Numbered from the stretch's first letter, positions 16,436-26,493 are shown. The stretch is DNA of 64,000 nucleotides from Nocardia sputorum (GCF_027924405.1 NZ_AP026978.1:5704001-5768000); one strand, 5' to 3'. Numbers and translations are program-made. The notes: generated by a model not told the origin, from the sequence alone.

Positions 16436-19400
16436 GTGGCCGACAGCAGCGCGCTCTACACGCCCACCCACCCCGTTCGCTTCGTCACCTCGGCGGCCCT
16501 GTTCGACGGGCACGACGCGGCGATCAACATCATGCGCCGCATCCTGCAGAGCCAGGGCGCGGAAGTGATCCACCTCGGCCACAATCGCTCGGTCAGCGAG
16601 GTGGTCGACGCCGTGCTCACCGAGGATGCCCAGGGCGTCGCGGTCAGCTCCTATCAGGGCGGCCATGTCGAGTATTTCGAATACCTCGCCGACGCGCTGC
16701 GCAAGGCCGGGGCCGGGCACGTGCGGATCTTCGGCGGCGGCGGTGGCGTGATCGTGGCGGAGGAGATCGCGCGACTGGCCGAATCCGGCGTGACCATCTT
16801 CTCCCCCGAGGACGGCCAGCGACTCGGCCTGCCCGGCATGATCAACCAGCTGATCCGCGCCTGCGACATCGATCTCGCGGCCGAGCCGCCTGCGGCGGAC
16901 GCGGTGCTCGCCGGCGAGCGTGCCGCCTTGGCGCGCGTCATCACGTGCCTGCAAGCGGACGCGCTGCCCGAGGCCGACCGGCGGAAGCTGGCCGAGGCCG
17001 CGGCGGCGCGAACCGTGCCGGTGCTCGGCATCACCGGCACCGGCGGCTCCGGAAAGTCCTCGCTCACCGACGAATTGGTGCGCAGGTTGCGGTCGGATCA
17101 GCAAGACAAAGTGCGCGTCGCGATCCTCGCCGTCGACCCGACCCGGCGGCGCGGGGGCGGCGCGCTGCTCGGCGATCGCATCCGGATGAACGCGCTCGAT
17201 GGCGAGCACGTCTTCTTCCGTTCGCTGGCCACCCGCGGTGGACACGAATTGCCGGACAACATCGACCTCATCGTGGCCGCCTGCAAGGCAGCGGGATACG
17301 ACCTGATCATCTTGGAGACGCCCGGCATCGGTCAGGGCGACGCCGCGGTGACCGACCACGTCGACGTGTCGATGTACGTGATGACGCCCGAGTTCGGCGC
17401 CGCTTCCCAGCTGGAGAAGATCGACATGCTGGACTACGCGGACGTGGTGGCCATCAACAAGTTCGAGCGCCGGGGGGCCGCGGACGCGCTGCGCGACGTG
17501 GCCAGGCAGCTGATCCGCAACCGCGAGGAGTTCCACGCCGCGCCGGAGGACATGCCGGTCTTCGGCACCAGCGCGGCCACCTTCAACGACGACGGGGTGA
17601 CAGCGCTCTATCAGCACCTGACCGGGTTGCTCGCCGGACACGGCCTGCGGCTGGAGCCCGGCGCGCTGCCACGGGTGGACACCCGCACCTCCACGCGTTT
17701 CGCCCAGCTCATTCCGCCCGCGCGGGTGCGCTACCTCGCCGAGATCGCCGAGACCGTGCGCGGCTACCACGCCGAGACCGCCGCCCAGGTCGCCGCCGCG
17801 CAACGGCTGCAACGCTTCGAGCAAGTCGCGGCCGAGCTGCCCGCCGACACCGCGGTCGCCGAACTCGCCGAACGTGCCCGCGCCGACCTGACGCCCGCGA
17901 ACGCCGCGCTGCTGGCCGAGTGGCCCGCGCTCGCCGAGTCCTACCGGGGGAAAGAACAAGTGGTCCGGGTGCGCGACCGGGAGATCCACACCCCACTGCG
18001 CCGGGAGACGCTGTCCGGCAACTCCATTCCCCGCGTCGCCCTGCCCCGCTTCACCGATCACGGAGAGCTCCTGCGCTTCCTTCGCGCGGAGCACCTGCCC
18101 GGACGGTTCCCCTTCACCGCCGGGGTTTTCCCGTTCAAACGGGACAACGAGGACCCGGCGCGCATGTTCGCCGGCGAGGGCGACCCGTTCCGCACCAATC
18201 GCCGGTTCAAAGTGCTCAGCGAGCATTCCGACGCGAAAAGGCTGTCCACGGCGTTCGACTCGGTGACGCTCTACGGCCACGACCCCGCCGAGCGGCCCGA
18301 CATCTACGGAAAAGTCGGCACCTCCGGCGTATCGATCGCCTCGCTCGACGACATGAAGGTGCTCTACGACGGATTCGATCTGACCGCGCCGAGCACCTCG
18401 GTGTCGATGACGATCAACGGCCCCGCGCCGACGATCCTGGCCTACTTCCTGAACACCGCGATCGACCAGGCGCTGGACCGCTTCGCGGCCGAGCAGGGAC
18501 GGCCGCCGACCGACGCCGAGGCCGCCGACGTGCGCGCCCGCACCCTGGCCACGGTGCGCGGCACGGTGCAGGCCGACATCCTCAAGGAGGACCAGGGCCA
18601 GAACACCTGCATCTTCTCCACCGAGTTCAGTCTGCGCATGATGGCCGACATCCAGGAATGGTTCGTGCGCAACGGCGTGCGCAACTTCTACTCGGTGTCG
18701 ATCTCCGGCTACCACATCGCCGAGGCGGGCGCGAACCCGATCAGCCAGCTTGCCTTCACCCTGGCCAACGGATTCACCTATGTGGAGGCGTATCTCGCGC
18801 GGGGTATGCACATCGATGACTTCGCGCCGAACCTGTCGTTCTTCTTCTCCAACGGGATGGATCCGGAGTACTCGGTGATCGGCCGGGTGGCCCGCCGCAT
18901 CTGGGCGATCGCCATGCGCGACCGCTACGGCGCCAACGAGCGATCGCAGAAGCTGAAGTACCACATCCAGACCTCCGGACGGTCGCTGCACGCGCAGGAG
19001 ATGAACTTCAACGACATCCGCACCACGCTGCAAGCGCTGATCGCCATCTACGACAACTGCAACAGCCTGCACACGAACGCCTACGACGAGGCGGTCACCA
19101 CCCCGACCGAGGAATCGGTGCGCCGCGCGCTGGCCATCCAGCTCATCATCAACCGGGAGTGGGGGGTCGCGATGAACGAGAACCCCTTGCAAGGCAGCTT
19201 CCTGGTCGACGAACTCACCGATCTGGTCGAGGAGGCGGTGCTGGCCGAGTTCGAGCGGATCAGCGAACGCGGCGGCGTGCTCGGCGCGATGGAGACCGGC
19301 TACCAGCGCGGCAAGATCCAGGACGAATCGATGCGCTACGAACAGCGCAAGCACGACGGTTCACTGCCGATCATCGGCGTGAACACCTTCCGCAACTCCC

Positions 19401-19654
19401 ATGACGAGCCGCGCCGGGAGCTGGAGCTGGCGCGCGGCACCGAAGCGGAGAAGCAGTCCCAGCTGCGGCGGGTGCGCGAATTCCAGCAGCGCAACCGGGA
19501 CGCCGCCCATGCCGCGCTCGCCCGGCTCGAAGCGGTCGCCCGCACCGACGACAACATCTTCGAGGTGCTCATGGAGGCGGCCCGGGTGTGCACGTTGCAG
19601 CAGATCACCGACACGTTCTTCACCGTCGGCGGACAGTATCGCCGCAACGTGTGA
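16436..19654 (+). CDS. icmF: Fused isobutyryl-CoA mutase (IcmF)
   Basis: The 1072-residue protein combines three modules. The N-terminal B12-binding domain has DGHDAAI (Asp24-x-His26). A central MeaB-type G-protein chaperone has the P-loop ITGTGGSGKSS (about 200). The C-terminal half is a methylmalonyl-CoA-mutase-type TIM barrel (GVFPFKRDNEDPARMFAGEG, then KEDQGQNTCIFSTEFSLRMM). IcmF interconverts isobutyryl-CoA and n-butyryl-CoA and can also use pivalyl/isovaleryl-CoA in some species. GGAGGA five bases before the GTG fixes the start. Placement beside the valine operon, with the same operator motif, suggests that it handles the isobutyryl-CoA pool. Confidence 0.96.
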   Translation: MADSSALYTPTHPVRFVTSAALFDGHDAAINIMRRILQSQGAEVIHLGHNRSVSEVVDAVLTEDAQGVAVSSYQGGHVEYFEYLADALRKAGAGHVRIFGGGGGVIVAEEIARLAESGVTIFSPEDGQRLGLPGMINQLIRACDIDLAAEPPAADAVLAGERAALARVITCLQADALPEADRRKLAEAAAARTVPVLGITGTGGSGKSSLTDELVRRLRSDQQDKVRVAILAVDPTRRRGGGALLGDRIRMNALDGEHVFFRSLATRGGHELPDNIDLIVAACKAAGYDLIILETPGIGQGDAAVTDHVDVSMYVMTPEFGAASQLEKIDMLDYADVVAINKFERRGAADALRDVARQLIRNREEFHAAPEDMPVFGTSAATFNDDGVTALYQHLTGLLAGHGLRLEPGALPRVDTRTSTRFAQLIPPARVRYLAEIAETVRGYHAETAAQVAAAQRLQRFEQVAAELPADTAVAELAERARADLTPANAALLAEWPALAESYRGKEQVVRVRDREIHTPLRRETLSGNSIPRVALPRFTDHGELLRFLRAEHLPGRFPFTAGVFPFKRDNEDPARMFAGEGDPFRTNRRFKVLSEHSDAKRLSTAFDSVTLYGHDPAERPDIYGKVGTSGVSIASLDDMKVLYDGFDLTAPSTSVSMTINGPAPTILAYFLNTAIDQALDRFAAEQGRPPTDAEAADVRARTLATVRGTVQADILKEDQGQNTCIFSTEFSLRMMADIQEWFVRNGVRNFYSVSISGYHIAEAGANPISQLAFTLANGFTYVEAYLARGMHIDDFAPNLSFFFSNGMDPEYSVIGRVARRIWAIAMRDRYGANERSQKLKYHIQTSGRSLHAQEMNFNDIRTTLQALIAIYDNCNSLHTNAYDEAVTTPTEESVRRALAIQLIINREWGVAMNENPLQGSFLVDELTDLVEEAVLAEFERISERGGVLGAMETGYQRGKIQDESMRYEQRKHDGSLPIIGVNTFRNSHDEPRRELELARGTEAEKQSQLRRVREFQQRNRDAAHAALARLEAVARTDDNIFEVLMEAARVCTLQQITDTFFTVGGQYRRNV

Positions 19655-19690
19655 GCCGTGCGCGTGCAGGCTCGGTCGGTGTCCCGGCAC

Positions 19691-19718
19691 GGCCCGGCTC
19701 ACGCTCGCGAGCCGGGCC
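19691..19718 (+). terminator. Hairpin downstream of icmF
   Basis: GGCCCGGCTC (19691-19700) pairs perfectly with GAGCCGGGCC (19709-19718) around an 8-base loop, 37 bases after the icmF stop. There is no T-run, as is common for actinobacterial terminators. Confidence 0.6.
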
Positions 19719-19825
19719 CGCCGCACGCATCGCCGAGCGAGACGGCTGCTGCGGATTCCGGGCCCGCCGCGCGCGGGCATGTGACAATCGCCGAGCAAAC
19801 CTTCGGCGCGGTTGGGATGGCAGGT

Positions 19826-20896
19826 ATGGACCTCTCGGGTATTCGGATCATCGACGCACACATCCACCAGTGGGACCCGTTCGCCACACCGCGGGATTTC
19901 AGCGCGTTGGCGAAACTGTTCCGGCTGCTGCCGGTTCCGGTGGACGCGGCGAAGCGGCTGGCCCCGCGGCGGGACCGCGAGTTCGTCGGAGATCCGGTCG
20001 CCTACCTGCGGCCCTACCTGCCGTTCGACTACCGCGCCGATGCCGGGAACGCGCCGATCGAGGTGATCGCGCACATCGAAGTCGAATGGTCGCAGCCGGG
20101 ACCACTGGGGAAGGCCGGGGAGACAGCCTGGGTGGCCGGGCTGCCGCTGGAGGCGGCGCCACGGCTCGGCGCGATCCTCGCGGGCGGCGACCCGGCGGAC
20201 CCCGGGTTCGCGGACCTGCTCGACGCACACGCGGCCGCCTCACCGCTGCTGCGGGGTATCCGCACCATGGTCGCGCACCATCCCGATCCCGGCGTGCGAT
20301 CGTTCACCGACGCCCCCGGCAAGCTCACCACCAAGGAATTCCTCGACGGCTTCGCGCACCTGGCCGAGCGCGGCCTGTCCTTCGAGGCGTGGGTGTACTC
20401 GCACGCCATCCCCGACGTCACCGCGCTGGCCGAACGGTATCCCGAGGTGCCGATCGTGCTGAACCACCTCGGCACGCCCGCGGGGATCTTCGGCGCGGTC
20501 GGCAAGCACACCGGCAGCAATCCGGGACTACGCAGGCAGCTACTGGTGCGGTGGCGCGACGATCTCGCCGCACTGGCCGCGCGCCCGAACGTGGTCGCGA
20601 AGGTCAGTGGGCTGATGATGCCGATCCTCGGCCATCCGATCCCCCCGCGGGGCACGCCGACGCCGGTGCCGCAGCTGCTCGACCGGATCGGCCCGCTGGT
20701 CGAGCACGCCGTGGACGTCTTCGGCGCGGACCGTCTCATCTGGGGTTCCAACTTCCCGGTGGACAAGCCCGTCACCAGCATCGCGAACAGCATCGAGGCG
20801 ATCGCGACCGCCGTCACAGGCCACGGCGGCGGACCCGCCGAACTCGAGCAGATTTTCCGGACCACCGCGCAGCGCGTGTACCGGATCGCGGACTGA
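19826..20896 (+). CDS. Amidohydrolase-family protein (ACMSD/TIM-barrel type)
   Basis: The 356-residue protein begins with the metal-binding strand RIIDAHIHQWDP (the DxHxH-like motif of amidohydrolase_2), continues with RTMVAHHPDP, a conserved VLNHLGTPAG histidine and ends with the catalytic-Asp-like segment DRLIWGSNFPVDKP. It should be a cytosolic metal-dependent hydrolase or lyase acting on a small organic acid or lactone; the substrate is not evident. The ATG at 19826 is preferred, with GGGATGG upstream; an ATG nine bases earlier is possible. It follows icmF but lies beyond a hairpin, so it is probably a separate unit. Confidence 0.8.
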   Translation: MDLSGIRIIDAHIHQWDPFATPRDFSALAKLFRLLPVPVDAAKRLAPRRDREFVGDPVAYLRPYLPFDYRADAGNAPIEVIAHIEVEWSQPGPLGKAGETAWVAGLPLEAAPRLGAILAGGDPADPGFADLLDAHAAASPLLRGIRTMVAHHPDPGVRSFTDAPGKLTTKEFLDGFAHLAERGLSFEAWVYSHAIPDVTALAERYPEVPIVLNHLGTPAGIFGAVGKHTGSNPGLRRQLLVRWRDDLAALAARPNVVAKVSGLMMPILGHPIPPRGTPTPVPQLLDRIGPLVEHAVDVFGADRLIWGSNFPVDKPVTSIANSIEAIATAVTGHGGGPAELEQIFRTTAQRVYRIAD

Positions 20897-20931
20897 CCCG
20901 GTTGTCGGTGCCCAGGGCTGGCATTCGCCGC

Positions 20932-21336
20932 GTGAAAGCCACCGGCACGTTCTCCATGAGTTCCTTCGTCCCGACCGAGGTGGTGCCCGATCCCACGATC
21001 ACCACCGCGTTGCCGGTCGGCGTCGCCCTCATCGCCAAGCAGTTCAGCGGCGCGATCGAAGGCCGCTCGTCCACCGTGTTCACCGCCGCGTTCGACCAGG
21101 CCACCGGTGTGGGCAGCTACACCGCGATGGAGTCGTTCGAGGGCACGCTCGACGCAGCCGCGGGCGCCTTCAATTTCCTGCACGTCGCGAGCACGAGCGG
21201 CGCCGACCGCACGAACGAATTCTGCGTGATCGTGCCCGGCAGCGGCACCGGCGACCTCGCGGGTATCACGGGTACGGGCGGACTGCATGTGGATGCCGAC
21301 GGCACACACCACATTTGGTTCGACTACGAATTGTGA
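20932..21336 (+). CDS. DUF3224-family protein (134 aa)
   Basis: The 134-residue product matches the DUF3224 pattern: KATGTFSMSSFVPTEV at the start, an IAKQFSGAIEGRSSTVFTAA strand pair, GVGSYTAMESFEGTLD in the middle and a C-terminal DGTHHIWFDYEL. The family forms a small beta-barrel related to allene-oxide-cyclase-like folds and has no assigned reaction. The GTG at 20932 begins 35 bases after the amidohydrolase stop. The 3' end overlaps the convergent BtuF-like gene by 13 bases. Confidence 0.75.
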   Translation: MKATGTFSMSSFVPTEVVPDPTITTALPVGVALIAKQFSGAIEGRSSTVFTAAFDQATGVGSYTAMESFEGTLDAAAGAFNFLHVASTSGADRTNEFCVIVPGSGTGDLAGITGTGGLHVDADGTHHIWFDYEL

Positions 21337-22118
21337 GTCGCCCGGGCCAGTTGCGCGGTGAGAGTATCGCGGGCAGTCGCCAGCGACGGCCCGTACCAAG
21401 TGAGGGCGCGACCCTCGACCAAGGCGACCGGGATATCCGGAAAGGCTTCCGGCCCATCAGTTTCGGTGAAGGCATAGGGTTCGTCGGGCAGTACCGCGAG
21501 CTCGACGCCTTCGATCAGCTCGGCCTCCGTGACGCGCGGATAGCGGTCGGGTCGATCGGCGTGCACCAGCCGCAGGCCCAAGCGGTGTGCGATGTCACCG
21601 GTGAACGTGTTCCGTCCGACCACCATCCACGGGTTCCGCCAGACCGGGATGACGGCGGCGCGCGCCGGTTCGGGAGGTGCTGCCGCCCAAGCGGACCGGG
21701 CCTCGGTGAGCCAAGCCGGGATGTCGACGCCGAGCGCCTCCGCGCAGAGCCGGGCGAGGGAGACCATGGCCTGCTCGACGGTCTCGATCTCGGTCACCCA
21801 CACCGGAATTCCCGCCGTACGCAGACGTTCGACGTCGAGGCGACGGTTCTCCTCTTTGTTGCACAGCACCAGGTCGGGGGCGAGTTCGATGATGCGACGG
21901 ACATCCGGATTCTTTGTGCCACGGACGCGTTCGACCGCCAGATCGCCTGGATGCGTGCACCATTGCGTGGCGGCGACCAAGACTTCCGGACACGTCCGCG
22001 CCACCGCCTCGGTCAGTGATGGGACGAGCGACACCACCCGGCGCGGGGGCGTTCGCAGATCCACCGGCGTACCGAGGTCGTCGCGGGGCGGCCGGGCCGC
22101 TGGGCTCCTTCCTGCCAC
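21324..22118 (-). CDS. BtuF-like helical-backbone metal/cobalamin-binding protein without signal peptide
   Basis: The 264-residue protein resembles periplasmic cobalamin/siderophore-binding proteins: RVVSLVPSLTEAV at the start, a PDLVLCNKEENR helix, GIPVWVTEIETVEQAM and the second lobe beginning VIPVWRNPWMVVGRNTFTGD. Unlike transport proteins it has neither a signal peptide nor a lipobox at the GTG start, and no ABC permease or ATPase adjoins, so it is either cytosolic or its start is further upstream. Because icmF needs B12, a cobalamin link is tempting but unproven. Confidence 0.7.
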   Translation of the reverse strand: MAGRSPAARPPRDDLGTPVDLRTPPRRVVSLVPSLTEAVARTCPEVLVAATQWCTHPGDLAVERVRGTKNPDVRRIIELAPDLVLCNKEENRRLDVERLRTAGIPVWVTEIETVEQAMVSLARLCAEALGVDIPAWLTEARSAWAAAPPEPARAAVIPVWRNPWMVVGRNTFTGDIAHRLGLRLVHADRPDRYPRVTEAELIEGVELAVLPDEPYAFTETDGPEAFPDIPVALVEGRALTWYGPSLATARDTLTAQLARATHNS

Positions 22119-22401
22119 GCTGTCAGCCTATAACAGGAGATTTGCGCAGGTGGGCTCGCTTTTCTCGACTCGGCGGCGGTGGGTGCGGCGATCCGGCGAT
22201 GTGAGGTGACGGTTCGGCAAGTTCGGCGCAAGGGCAGCGTGCGGGCGTTACTGGGGCAGTTCCGCATCGGGTCGCGCGGCGCGAGACTGGATAGCGGCAC
22301 CCGGCGTCGGGAAGTCTCCGGTCCCTTCGCTCCGCCGGTATCGATCCCGCCCCGACAGACCGGCGGTAACCGACAGCCCCGATGCTGGGTGCCCACCAAT
22401 T

Positions 22402-23169
22402 TCACCGGTCGAACAGCCGATACAGCGCCGTGAGTTCGCGCAGGCCGGTCGCGGCGGTGGTCTCGTCGGCCGAGGTCATTCGCAGCGCCCTGCGCAGCAG
22501 CATCGGATCCAGGTCTTCCGGCGCGGGACGGAAATCGACGGCGGGCAGATCCGGCAGGACGATGTTCTCGCCGTACGGGTCGTCGTCGACGGCGGGGCTC
22601 GGCTCGCGTTCGATGCCGCCGATCAAGGTGTCCAGGTCGAGTCCGCGCAGGGTCAGGATCTCGCGCGGGCGTTCGTCGAGCCGCTCGGCCAGCAGGTAGC
22701 AGACCGCCGCCACATGCTTGCACGGCCAACCAGGATCAGGGCAGGTGCAGGTGAAATCCAGATCGGCCGCGGTGCTCGGCAGCAGCAGCGGTCCGAGTCC
22801 GGTAGGCAACGCGCCCGAGGCGATCTCGGCGAGCATGCCGGGAGCCGCGCGGATTGTCTCGATGAGCAACTCGAGTTCGTCCTCGCGCAACGGGCGCACG
22901 GTGAACACCGCCGTGAAGGGCTTCGGTTGACTGCCTTGCACTTCCGCCGTCACCGCGCCCGGCTCGATCCGGTAGTTCACCACCTGACCGGACCTGGCGT
23001 AGTTGCGGCCGCGCGCCAACCGGCCCGGCTCCGCCATCCGCTCGATCGATTCCACCAGCGCCTTGCCCCACCAGGTGCGCCCGAATCCGCCGCGCCTGCT
23101 GCGTGCCTCCACACCGCCGCGCACCGGCAGCTTCTTCCCGTACTCCGAGTAGTCGACGAACGGACTCAT
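22402..23169 (-). CDS. SWIM zinc-finger protein
   Basis: The 255-residue protein contains a SWIM zinc-binding motif CxCxnCxH at Cys141, Cys143, Cys150 and His152 (DFTCTCPDPGWPCKHVAAV). The N-terminus has the family's WWGKALVESIERM segment. SWIM proteins are partners of the SNF2 helicase encoded next to them in many actinobacteria and probably bind nucleic acid or protein. The ATG at 23169 overlaps the helicase stop (ATGA), so the two are co-translated. Between this gene's end and the BtuF-like gene, 22119-22401 holds no recognisable gene. Confidence 0.88.
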   Translation of the reverse strand: MSPFVDYSEYGKKLPVRGGVEARSRRGGFGRTWWGKALVESIERMAEPGRLARGRNYARSGQVVNYRIEPGAVTAEVQGSQPKPFTAVFTVRPLREDELELLIETIRAAPGMLAEIASGALPTGLGPLLLPSTAADLDFTCTCPDPGWPCKHVAAVCYLLAERLDERPREILTLRGLDLDTLIGGIEREPSPAVDDDPYGENIVLPDLPAVDFRPAPEDLDPMLLRRALRMTSADETTAATGLRELTALYRLFDR

Positions 23170-25982
23170 TCGCCCACCGCCGCCGCTCCGAGGGTGAACA
23201 GGTCGCGCAGTTCGTCGGTGCTCAGCTCGGTGATCCAGTTCTCCCCCGCGCCGACGGCCAGATCGGCGAGTTGCCGCTTGCCGTTGATCATCTCGTCGAT
23301 CCGCTCCTCGATCGTGTCCACGCAGACCAGCTTGCGCACCTGGACGTTGCGCTGCTGGCCGATCCGGAAGGCGCGGTCGGTGGCCTGGTTCTCCACGGCG
23401 GGATTCCACCAGCGGTCCAGGTGCACCACGTGATTGGCGGCGGTGAGGTTGAGGCCGGTGCCACCCGCCTTGAGCGACAACAACATCAGTGGCGGACCGT
23501 CCGGCGTCTGGAACCGGGTGACCATCGCGTCGCGCTTCTTCTTCGGCACGCCACCGTGCAGGAACGGGATCTCGGCGCCGAACCGCTCGGCGAGGTAGGG
23601 CGCCACCAGCTCGCCGAATTCCCGGAACTGCGTGAACAGCAGAGCTTTCTCCCCGTCGGCCAGCACCGCGTCCACGACGTCCTCGACGAGAGCGAGCTTG
23701 CCGGAGCGGTGCGCCCCGCGGTGCAGCACGCTCGACCCGTCGCCCAGGAAATGCGCGGGATGGTTGCACACCTGCTTGAGCCGGGTGAGCGCACCGAGCA
23801 CGGCGCCCTTGCGCGCCATGCCCTTCGCGTCCTTGATTTTCGCCAGCATGTCGTCCACGACCGCCTGATAGAGGGCGGCCTGCTCGACGGTGAGATTGGC
23901 CCGCACGGTCATCTCGAGCTTCTCGGGCAGATCGCTGATCACCGTGGGATCCGTCTTCACCCGGCGCAGCACGAACGGCTGGGTGAGCCAGCGCAGCCGG
24001 CTGATCGCGTTCTGGTCGCGCTCGCGTTCGATGGGGACCGCGAAACGGGCCCGGAAGGACTGCGCGCTGCCCAGCACCTTCGGCATCGCGAAATCCATGA
24101 TGGAGCGCAGCTCTTCCAACCGGTTCTCCACCGGGGTGCCGGTGAGCGCCAGCCGATGCCGCGCGGGCAACGACCGCGCCGCCCGCGCCTGCCGCGTACC
24201 GGCGTTCTTGATGTGCTGCGCTTCGTCCAGGACGACGCGGTCCCAGTGCTGCCTGCCCAGTTCCTCGGCGTCGCGCGCGAGCAGCGCGTAGGTGGTGATC
24301 ACCAGGTCCGCGGCGGCGACCGTCTCGTCGAGTTGGGCCCCGGCCCGCCGGCCCGCGCCGTGATGCACCCACACCCGCAGGTCGGGGGCGAACCGTTCCG
24401 CCTCGCGCTGCCAGTTGCCGACCACCGACATGGGGCACACCAGCAAGGTCGGGCCCGGCGGCTCGGCCGGCTCCGGCGTCTCGCGTTCGTGTACCAGCAG
24501 AGCGAGCACCTGGACGGTCTTGCCGAGTCCCATGTCGTCGGCCAGGATCGCGCCGCACCCCATCCGGCTCATGGTGGCCAGCCAGGCCAGGCCCCGCTGC
24601 TGGTAGGGGCGCAGGTCGGCCTTCAGTCCGACGGGCGCGGCGACCGCTTCCGGCTCCCGCGCGCGGTCGAGCAGGTCACCGGCCCACCCGCTGGCGGTGA
24701 CCTCGGTGATCGGCACCTGCGGCACCCGTGAGACGGCGATCTCGCCGAGCATGTCCGCGAAGGTGACCGGGGTGTCGTCGGCGTGCGCGGCGACATACCG
24801 GGCCGCGGCGGCCAGCGCCTTGTGATCGGCCTGCACCCACTGGCCGCGCAACTGCACCAGATCGGACTTACCGCGCACCAGGCGCTCCATCTCGGCCGTG
24901 GTCAACACCATGTCGCCGAGCGCCAGCTCCCAGCGATAGGCGACCAGGCCGCGCAGACCGACCGTGCTCTCCGCGGCGGGCGCCGCGCTGTCCACGCGCA
25001 GGCGCATGCTCGGTTCGGCGACGCTCCAGGCTCGCGGCAGCAGCAACTGGACCCCGGCGGCGTGCAGGGCGTGCGCGCCGTGCGCGACCAGATCCAGCAC
25101 CACCTCGGTGGGCAGCAGCAGGTCCATGCTGCGCGGATCGCTCGGCAGATCACGCAACCTCGGATACGCCCGCTGGGCCGCGCCGAGCTTGTCCACCGCG
25201 ATCCGCACGAGATTCGGATCCTCGTGCAGGGGAACGGTTCTGGGCGCCTCCCCGCTCAGGCGCAAGCACACCTCCAGCCGCCACAGCGCGACGGACTCGT
25301 CGGCGAGCCCGAGTTCGCCGTCCGGTTCCAGCAACCGCAGCACCAATTCCGGCTCGTCACCGGTCAGGCTCGCGCGCCAGCGCTCCAGCACCTCGGCGAC
25401 CTGATAGCTGCCGTTGTCCAGCGGAGTGTCGCCGACCAGGGCGGCCACCAGGGGATGCGGCGAGTCCTGCGGGTCGGCCAGCGACCGCGCGATCGGATCG
25501 GTGAGCTCGGTGACCATGTCGTCCAGCACCGCGGCCGGACGCCCGGCCACCCGCAGGGCCTGCGGCATCGCGACCGCGAGTTCGGCCAGCCAGGCCCGCT
25601 GCCGCTCCCCGCCGACCAGCCGCCAGCGCACCCACCACTGGCCGTCCTCCCGGCGCAGGTCCGGCACGACACGCCCGGCACGCACCCAGCGTTCGATGCC
25701 GCGCGCGACGTGCGCGAGAAAACGCAGATCGCCCGCCACCAGTCCGGCGGGCAGTCGCTGCCGCAGCGCCTCCGCCGCCGCGAGCGGGGCCATCGCGTGC
25801 GCGCGCACCCGCTCGGTCGCGGCGACGCCGTTCGCGACGACCAGCACCTCGGCGCGGTGCCGGAACCTCGACGCCCGCAGCACGCTGCTCAGCGGATCCG
25901 GCAGCCCGGTGGACGGCGCGGCGACCGGCGAGTCGTGCCAGAGCAGCAACCCGGATCCCGGCGACCACAGTCCGTGCAGCAT
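23166..25982 (-). CDS. helZ: SNF2-family DEAD/DEAH helicase (HelZ-like)
   Basis: The 938-residue protein has a large N-terminal actinobacterial region, then a SNF2 ATPase: motif I ILADDMGLGKT (about 480), motif II VVLDEAQHIKN (about 585), motif III LTGTPVEN, and the C-terminal helicase lobe with LKAGGTGLNLTAANHV and DRWWNPAVENQATDRAFRIG. It should translocate on double-stranded DNA, in repair or chromatin remodelling. The start at 25982 (MLHGLWSPGSG) matches the usual beginning of this family; a frame upstream to 26063 is open but not family-like. It forms an operon with the SWIM protein gene. Confidence 0.9.
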   Translation of the reverse strand: MLHGLWSPGSGLLLWHDSPVAAPSTGLPDPLSSVLRASRFRHRAEVLVVANGVAATERVRAHAMAPLAAAEALRQRLPAGLVAGDLRFLAHVARGIERWVRAGRVVPDLRREDGQWWVRWRLVGGERQRAWLAELAVAMPQALRVAGRPAAVLDDMVTELTDPIARSLADPQDSPHPLVAALVGDTPLDNGSYQVAEVLERWRASLTGDEPELVLRLLEPDGELGLADESVALWRLEVCLRLSGEAPRTVPLHEDPNLVRIAVDKLGAAQRAYPRLRDLPSDPRSMDLLLPTEVVLDLVAHGAHALHAAGVQLLLPRAWSVAEPSMRLRVDSAAPAAESTVGLRGLVAYRWELALGDMVLTTAEMERLVRGKSDLVQLRGQWVQADHKALAAAARYVAAHADDTPVTFADMLGEIAVSRVPQVPITEVTASGWAGDLLDRAREPEAVAAPVGLKADLRPYQQRGLAWLATMSRMGCGAILADDMGLGKTVQVLALLVHERETPEPAEPPGPTLLVCPMSVVGNWQREAERFAPDLRVWVHHGAGRRAGAQLDETVAAADLVITTYALLARDAEELGRQHWDRVVLDEAQHIKNAGTRQARAARSLPARHRLALTGTPVENRLEELRSIMDFAMPKVLGSAQSFRARFAVPIERERDQNAISRLRWLTQPFVLRRVKTDPTVISDLPEKLEMTVRANLTVEQAALYQAVVDDMLAKIKDAKGMARKGAVLGALTRLKQVCNHPAHFLGDGSSVLHRGAHRSGKLALVEDVVDAVLADGEKALLFTQFREFGELVAPYLAERFGAEIPFLHGGVPKKKRDAMVTRFQTPDGPPLMLLSLKAGGTGLNLTAANHVVHLDRWWNPAVENQATDRAFRIGQQRNVQVRKLVCVDTIEERIDEMINGKRQLADLAVGAGENWITELSTDELRDLFTLGAAAVGE

Positions 25983-26130
25983 CAACCCATCCAAGCAGGC
26001 GGGTCCGACACGGCGGCGCGCCCAGTGCCCCGACCGTTGTGGATTTCTTCGGGTAACCGGCACATACTGGAATATCCGCAGGTCATCGCAAACAACCGCA
26101 GCTTGGTGTCAAGGAAGCGGAGGAAGCAGC

Positions 26131-26493
26131 ATGACGATCCTGCTCCAGGTTCTCGAGCAGAGCTTCACCCCGACGACCGCGTGGGAACGGCGGAAATTCA
26201 CCTTCGTGCATGCCGACAAGATCGTCGGCATGCGGCTCGACGGGCAGTGCGGCGTGTGGCTGGACCTGTCGAGACCCGGTGAATCGCAGCGGCTGGCCCG
26301 CACCACCGACCCGCGCGAGGCGATCACGTTCCTGCTCACCACCTTCGCCAAGATCGCCGAATGCGAGGAGCGCGGCGGCTCGTGGGTGATCGGGCACGAC
26401 GGAACGCATATCGAGTCGATCGCCGCCACCCGGTTCCCGCCCCGGGCCAGCGAGGTCGCCGACGACGATCTCTTGGCCCGCGCCTGGCTGTAG
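26131..26493 (+). CDS. Hypothetical protein (120 aa)
   Basis: The 120-residue soluble protein starts at an ATG with GGAGGA seven bases upstream. It is Trp/Phe-rich and mixed alpha/beta, with segments such as RRKFTFVHADKIVGMRLDGQ and EERGGSWVIGHDGTHIESIA. No membrane segment, signal peptide or known motif is seen. It is divergent from helZ and convergent with the sulfurtransferase gene, so it is probably its own unit. The good ribosome-binding site and protein-like composition support a real gene; function unknown. Confidence 0.65.
   Translation: MTILLQVLEQSFTPTTAWERRKFTFVHADKIVGMRLDGQCGVWLDLSRPGESQRLARTTDPREAITFLLTTFAKIAECEERGGSWVIGHDGTHIESIAATRFPPRASEVADDDLLARAWL

Noticed and set aside
16385..19354. 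A 989-codon minus-strand open frame antisense to icmF
   Set aside because: icmF has all three catalytic modules; the antisense frame is a codon-bias shadow with Val/Gly/Arg/His-rich content.
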